A DNA stretch of 26,098 nt, from assembly GCA_003662305.1 (NCBI GenBank), contig QMXU01000003.1, positions 1 to 26,098 on the forward strand, given 5' to 3'. This DNA is from Candidatus Hecatellales archaeon (lineage in GTDB: Archaea; Thermoproteota; Bathyarchaeia; Hecatellales; Hecatellaceae). The notes under the pieces are model-generated. The model had not been told where the DNA came from, did no database searches, and saw nothing but the letters and a program-made list of their open reading frames with translations. Below, in pieces: positions 22,849 through 26,098 of this stretch (within the stretch, counting starts at the first letter, position 1; each line of letters starts with the position of its first letter). Position numbers and translations under genes: made by a program.

Positions 22849-23744
22849 TGGCTCACCTCACCATCGAGGAGCTTCCCTCGGAAGAGTATTACATGCCGGG
22901 TAATGCACTCTGCGCCGGATGCGGTGAAAGCCTTGCCATGCGGCTTGCACTTAAAATCTTAGGCTGGAGAACCATTGTTATCACGGTGCCAGGCTGCATG
23001 TCAGCCGCCCTCATAATGGGGGCTTCAGCTGTCCCCCTCCTAGTGGGGCCTTTCGCTTCGGGTGGAGCCCTCCTCTCAGGGGTTGAAACCGCCTTGGAGG
23101 CGAAGGGAGTTAAAGACGTCAACGTGGTTGCCTTCATAGGTGATGGAGGCACAGCGGACATAGGGCTTCAAGCTCTTTCAGCCGTGGTGGAAAGAGGGCA
23201 CAACGTCATTTACATATGCCTTGACAACGAAGCCTACATGAACACTGGGGGGCAGCGGAGCGGAGCTACCCCTCTGAGGGCCGCCACCACAACCACTCCT
23301 GGAGGCAGGCTTTTCAGGGGTAAACTTCAGCCTAAAAAGAATATTCCGCTGATAATGGCTGACCATGAAGCCCCCTACGTTGCAACTGCCTCCATAGGAT
23401 TCGCCCTCGACTACATGGAGAAGGTTAAGAAGGCTGCAGGCATCAGAGGGCCAAAATACATTCAGGTGTTATGTCCATGCCCGGTTGGCTGGGGATACCA
23501 TGAATCTAAAACTGTTGAGCTTGCCAGGCTGGCCGTTGCCACCCGGGTGTGGCCCCTCTACGAGGTGGAGAAGGGCAGGCTGAAGATAACCTATGAGCCT
23601 AGAACACCTAAACCGGTAAGAGAATATTTAAGGGCTCAACGGAGGTTCGACCATTTAACCGAGGAGGACCTAGCTGAACTGCAGAAGCTGGTAGATGAGG
23701 GATGGGCTGAGCTTAAGCTTAAAGCCCGCTCAGCTGAAGAATAG
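22848..23744 (+). CDS. porB: 2-oxoacid:ferredoxin oxidoreductase beta subunit (TPP-binding, pyruvate type)
   Basis: 298 residues. Binds thiamin diphosphate pyrophosphate and the proximal [4Fe-4S]: cysteines C22 and C25 (CAGCGES), C50 (VPGCMSA) and the later LCPCP. TPP motif FIGDGGTADIGLQAL (97-111) followed by ICLDNEAYMNTGGQRSGATP, and the TTTTPGG loop. These sequences fit PorB (pyruvate or broad 2-oxoacid) better than KorB. With PorG, PorD and PorA it oxidises a 2-oxoacid plus CoA to acyl-CoA, CO2 and reduced ferredoxin. The ATG overlaps the porA stop by one base, and GGGGGAGA lies 7 nt upstream. Confidence 0.93.
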   Translation: MAHLTIEELPSEEYYMPGNALCAGCGESLAMRLALKILGWRTIVITVPGCMSAALIMGASAVPLLVGPFASGGALLSGVETALEAKGVKDVNVVAFIGDGGTADIGLQALSAVVERGHNVIYICLDNEAYMNTGGQRSGATPLRAATTTTPGGRLFRGKLQPKKNIPLIMADHEAPYVATASIGFALDYMEKVKKAAGIRGPKYIQVLCPCPVGWGYHESKTVELARLAVATRVWPLYEVEKGRLKITYEPRTPKPVREYLRAQRRFDHLTEEDLAELQKLVDEGWAELKLKARSAEE

Positions 23745-23758
23745 GAAGGTGGAAAACC

Positions 23759-24145
23759 TTGATTGTAAAGCATTTCCGGGAGATAGAAGCCAGGAAACCT
23801 CCTGCCCTCCAGTTTAAAGGGAAACCTGTGAGGGCTAGGGGAACCGTCATCAGGTGGCTTGTGAACGAGGAAACCGCCGGGGAGGATTACCCCTACAATT
23901 TCGCTTTAAGACACTTCACCATGAAGCCTAGAGGCGTCATCCCCATGCACGAGCACGATTACGAGGAAGCCTTCTACGTGCTTAAAGGCAGAGTAAAAGT
24001 TGAAACAGGACGTGAGAAAGCTCTGTTGAAGGCAGGCCAGTACGCCTACCTTGGACCAGGCGAACCCCACAAGGTTGCCAACCCAGGTCCCGGGGAAGCC
24101 GTCTTCCTATGCTGCATAAGCTACAGGCATGCTAGGAAACGGTAG
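23759..24145 (+). CDS. Small cupin-domain protein
   Basis: 128-residue single-domain cupin. Metal-binding motif 1 is present: PMHEHDYEEAFYVLKGRVKVE (H64, H66, E70), and motif 2 GPGEPHKVANPG (H104). A single metal site is expected. The catalytic or sensory role is unknown; small cupins of this kind occur as isomerases, lyases or regulatory partners. It starts with TTG behind GGAAGGTGG, 14 nt after porB, so it is the last gene of the aminotransferase-por operon and may act on one of its substrates. The 3' end is 8 nt from a convergent gene. Confidence 0.8.
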   Translation: MIVKHFREIEARKPPALQFKGKPVRARGTVIRWLVNEETAGEDYPYNFALRHFTMKPRGVIPMHEHDYEEAFYVLKGRVKVETGREKALLKAGQYAYLGPGEPHKVANPGPGEAVFLCCISYRHARKR

Positions 24146-24153
24146 CCTCCCTG

Positions 24154-26037
24154 TCAGCTTTCCTCCTTGGGCAGCAGATGCTCCACGTGGGGGAAGCTGT
24201 CCTTCTGGTGCGGGAACATCATAGCCGCTACGAACTCGTCTTGGAAGTGGGGGTCTACAGCTATCTCCACGTAGTGGACTTTCTCAGCTATCCATTTCGC
24301 CTCCTCCCGCTTTGAAAGGTTCAGAAGGGCAAGCCTTGCTCCCTCACCGGCAGCGTTACCAACGCTTGAAACCTTTTCTAGGGGACAGTCCGGGAACATT
24401 CCGATGACCATGGCTGCCTCCTTGTCTATGTAGGTTCCGAAGGCTCCTGCCAGGATAACCTGCTCCACATGGTCTGCTCCGAAACGCTTCATGAGGACTT
24501 TGGCTCCAGCATACATGGCGGCCTTAGCCAGCTGGATGGCTCGGATATCCTTCTGGGTTACGGCTATGTCCGCCCCCACCGCCGTTTCGTCTTTCCACGC
24601 CAAAACGAACTCGTAGCCTTCGCTTGTCTTCCTAATCCTGGGGGTTTCAAGCTGCTTGTTGAAGGAACCTGTGTGGAGGATTACCCCCGCCTTGAACATT
24701 TCAGCGGTAACCTGAATTATGCCTGAGCCGCATATTCCCCTGGGTTTCTCGCCTCCAATGGTCTCGTATTCCACGTCTAAGCTTTCAGCGTCGATTTTCA
24801 CTTTTTCGATGGCTCCGGGGGCAGCCCGCATCCCGTATTTTATGTGGGCTCCCTCGAAGGCCGGCCCTGTGGCACATGAAGCTGAGAGAATGCGGTCCTT
24901 GTTCCCCAGCACTATTTCACCGTTGGTTCCAATGTCTATTATGAGCTGGACTTCCTCGCTCTTCCAGGGTTCCACCGCGATTAGGACGCCTACGTTGTCA
25001 GCTCCAACAAACCCGGCTTCGATGGGTAAAACGTGAAGGTTCCCGGAGGGGAGGATTCTCACTCCAAGCTCTCTCGCCTTAACGTCCACGGGCTGGTGGA
25101 GGGTTGGAGGGAAAGGTGAGCATCCGAGATGTTCGGGGCTAAGCTTAAGCAGCAGATGGTGCATGCACGTGTTCCCCACGAGCACAACCTCGTAGAGGTC
25201 TGAGAGGGATACACCAGCCTGCTTGGCTAGGCTTTCGGTTATGGAGTTGATTCCGGAGATAACTTTCTGGTGAAGCCTTTCCAAGCCGTCTGAGTTGTCC
25301 ATGACGTAGGTTATCCTGGACATTACGTCTTCTCCGAAGGGGACCTGAGGGTTCATGAGCGAATGGTAGGCTGCAAGCTTTCCGGTGGTTAGGTCGAGGA
25401 GGTATCCTACCATGGTGGTTGTGCCCACATCGATGGCTACCCCGTAAAGCCTTTCGCTTCTCCCAGGCTCAACCTTAACTATTTCGCTTCCACACCACAC
25501 CGTCACCGTGGCCTTCCATTCTCCATCCCTCAGAGCCTTTGAAAGCCCCTTCAAAACGGGGTAGTCCACCTTAAGGTTTTTCAGCCCATGGGTTTCCTCT
25601 AGCGTTTTAAGCAGCCTTTCCAGGTCTCCCGTGGGGTCTTGCAGGGTTGGAGGGGGAAGCTCTACGTAATACTTTTTCAGGGCTGGCTTAAGCTCAACTG
25701 GAATCTCGAGCAGAGGTTTTCTGACTACTTGAACCCTGGCCACGCTGACCTCTGGCACTGACACTACCACGTCTCCGCGGAGTTCAGCTCTGCACGCCAG
25801 CCGATAGTTCAGGGAAAGCTCCTCGTCGGAGAGCAGCTTTTTCTCCTCTGTGGTTAAGGGCGAAAGGTTTTCGGAGCCTTTCTCAACGATTACTTTGCAC
25901 CGCCCACACCATCCTTCTCCCCCGCAGAGGGACTCCAAGGGAACTCCTAAACTCTTGGCAGCGTCTAGGATGGTCAATTCCCCGTCGAACTCTCCCCTCC
26001 TACCGGAGGGCTGAAAAACAATTTTAAACTTCGCCAA
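24154..26037 (-). CDS. Ferredoxin/ASKHA-domain protein, RACo-like reductive activator of corrinoid proteins
   Basis: About 627 residues. N-terminal [2Fe-2S] ferredoxin: C38, C44, C47 (LCGGEGWCGRCKV) and C82 (RLACRA). A linker to about 190, then a split actin-like ATPase (DUF4445): YGVAIDVGTTTMVGYLLD, LMNPQVPFGEDVMSRI, VLVGNTCMHHLLL, LIIDIGTNGEIVLG, CATGPAFEGAHIKYGMRAAPGAIE, GICGSGIIQ and AGAFGTYIDKEAAM. Members re-reduce inactive Co(II) corrinoid to Co(I) with ATP for methyltransferases. No corrinoid protein or methyltransferase is in this window. The TTG at 26037 is chosen since GGAGGT lies 7 nt upstream; a TTG at 26043 would abut it. Confidence 0.88.
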   Translation of the reverse strand: MAKFKIVFQPSGRRGEFDGELTILDAAKSLGVPLESLCGGEGWCGRCKVIVEKGSENLSPLTTEEKKLLSDEELSLNYRLACRAELRGDVVVSVPEVSVARVQVVRKPLLEIPVELKPALKKYYVELPPPTLQDPTGDLERLLKTLEETHGLKNLKVDYPVLKGLSKALRDGEWKATVTVWCGSEIVKVEPGRSERLYGVAIDVGTTTMVGYLLDLTTGKLAAYHSLMNPQVPFGEDVMSRITYVMDNSDGLERLHQKVISGINSITESLAKQAGVSLSDLYEVVLVGNTCMHHLLLKLSPEHLGCSPFPPTLHQPVDVKARELGVRILPSGNLHVLPIEAGFVGADNVGVLIAVEPWKSEEVQLIIDIGTNGEIVLGNKDRILSASCATGPAFEGAHIKYGMRAAPGAIEKVKIDAESLDVEYETIGGEKPRGICGSGIIQVTAEMFKAGVILHTGSFNKQLETPRIRKTSEGYEFVLAWKDETAVGADIAVTQKDIRAIQLAKAAMYAGAKVLMKRFGADHVEQVILAGAFGTYIDKEAAMVIGMFPDCPLEKVSSVGNAAGEGARLALLNLSKREEAKWIAEKVHYVEIAVDPHFQDEFVAAMMFPHQKDSFPHVEHLLPKEES

Positions 26038-26055
26038 GCACAAGACCTCCGGGAG

Positions 26056-26098
26056 CCGTTTAAAACCTGTTTCCAGTAGCGGCTTGCGATATTTAAAC
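26056..26098 (-). promoter_or_regulatory. Upstream region of the RACo-like gene
   Basis: The minus strand carries GTTTAAATAT (about 26089-26098), a TATA-like box predicting transcription near 26066. It also holds the 12-mer GGTTTTAAACGG (26056-26067), identical to the one upstream of serA. The GGAGGT ribosome binding site is at 26045-26050. Confidence 0.4.

Noticed and set aside
1..26098. CRISPR arrays, insertion sequences, integrated elements, rRNA genes
   Set aside because: No repeated spacer-like units, transposase or integrase motifs, tRNA-end duplications or rRNA-like segments were seen on either strand.

Overview
This window looks like a chromosomal segment of an archaeon. The evidence is the ribosomal proteins of archaeal/eukaryotic type (eL15, eS1) together with uS15, a KEOPS Pcc1-like subunit, an archaeal RecJ-like DHH nuclease, an archaeal GlmU-type fusion enzyme, a four-subunit pyruvate-type ferredoxin oxidoreductase, TATA-like boxes about 27 nt upstream of starts (some apparently leaderless), and a tRNA-Leu with an anticodon-loop intron. 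Arginine is mostly encoded by AGG/AGA, and a matching tRNA-Arg(CCT) is present. A methanogen-type (type 2) seryl-tRNA synthetase plus a RACo-like corrinoid-activator homologue would fit a Bathyarchaeia-like or otherwise anaerobic lineage. That placement is inference only. I see no insertion sequence, phage gene, CRISPR array or plasmid feature.

Layout. 1-3630 (+): the tail of an unknown gene, a KaiC/RAD55-like ATPase and a primase-small-subunit-like protein with overlapping start/stop codons, then gatC and gatA. 3644-5341: an MFS transporter with its own promoter, and a convergent helical protein of unknown function. 5461-7478 (+): gatB and an XTP/dITP pyrophosphatase. 7475-8922 (-): a 53-residue small ORF, an AlkA-type DNA glycosylase and a MoaD-like protein. 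9047-12788 (+): the tight cluster rps15 - DHH nuclease - pcc1-like - serS2. 12785-17534 (-): eL15 with an unusual C-terminus, serA, a YchF-like GTPase, glmU-like and eS1. 17613-18281 (+): an HD hydrolase. 18291-19314 (-): tRNA-Arg and an isochorismatase-family protein whose twin-arginine signal appears to be cut off by a one-base frame break. 19387-19501 (+): tRNA-Leu with a 30-nt intron. 19649-24145 (+): an aminotransferase, porGDAB and a cupin. 24154-26037 (-): a ferredoxin/ASKHA protein.

How the genes fit together. Most of the window is core information processing: translation (three ribosomal proteins, GatCAB, SerRS2, two tRNAs), tRNA modification (Pcc1), replication and repair (DHH nuclease, AEP-like primase, AlkA) and nucleotide-pool cleaning. 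The right third is anaerobic energy metabolism. There a transaminase produces 2-oxoacids that a POR can oxidise to acyl-CoA and reduced ferredoxin. The convergent ASKHA protein suggests corrinoid methyl-transfer chemistry elsewhere in the genome.

The points most worth a second look are: the KaiC-like/zinc-less primase pair, the out-of-frame Tat signal, the eL15 tail replaced at its junction with serS2, serS2 itself, and a possible three-helix structured element upstream of the aminotransferase.
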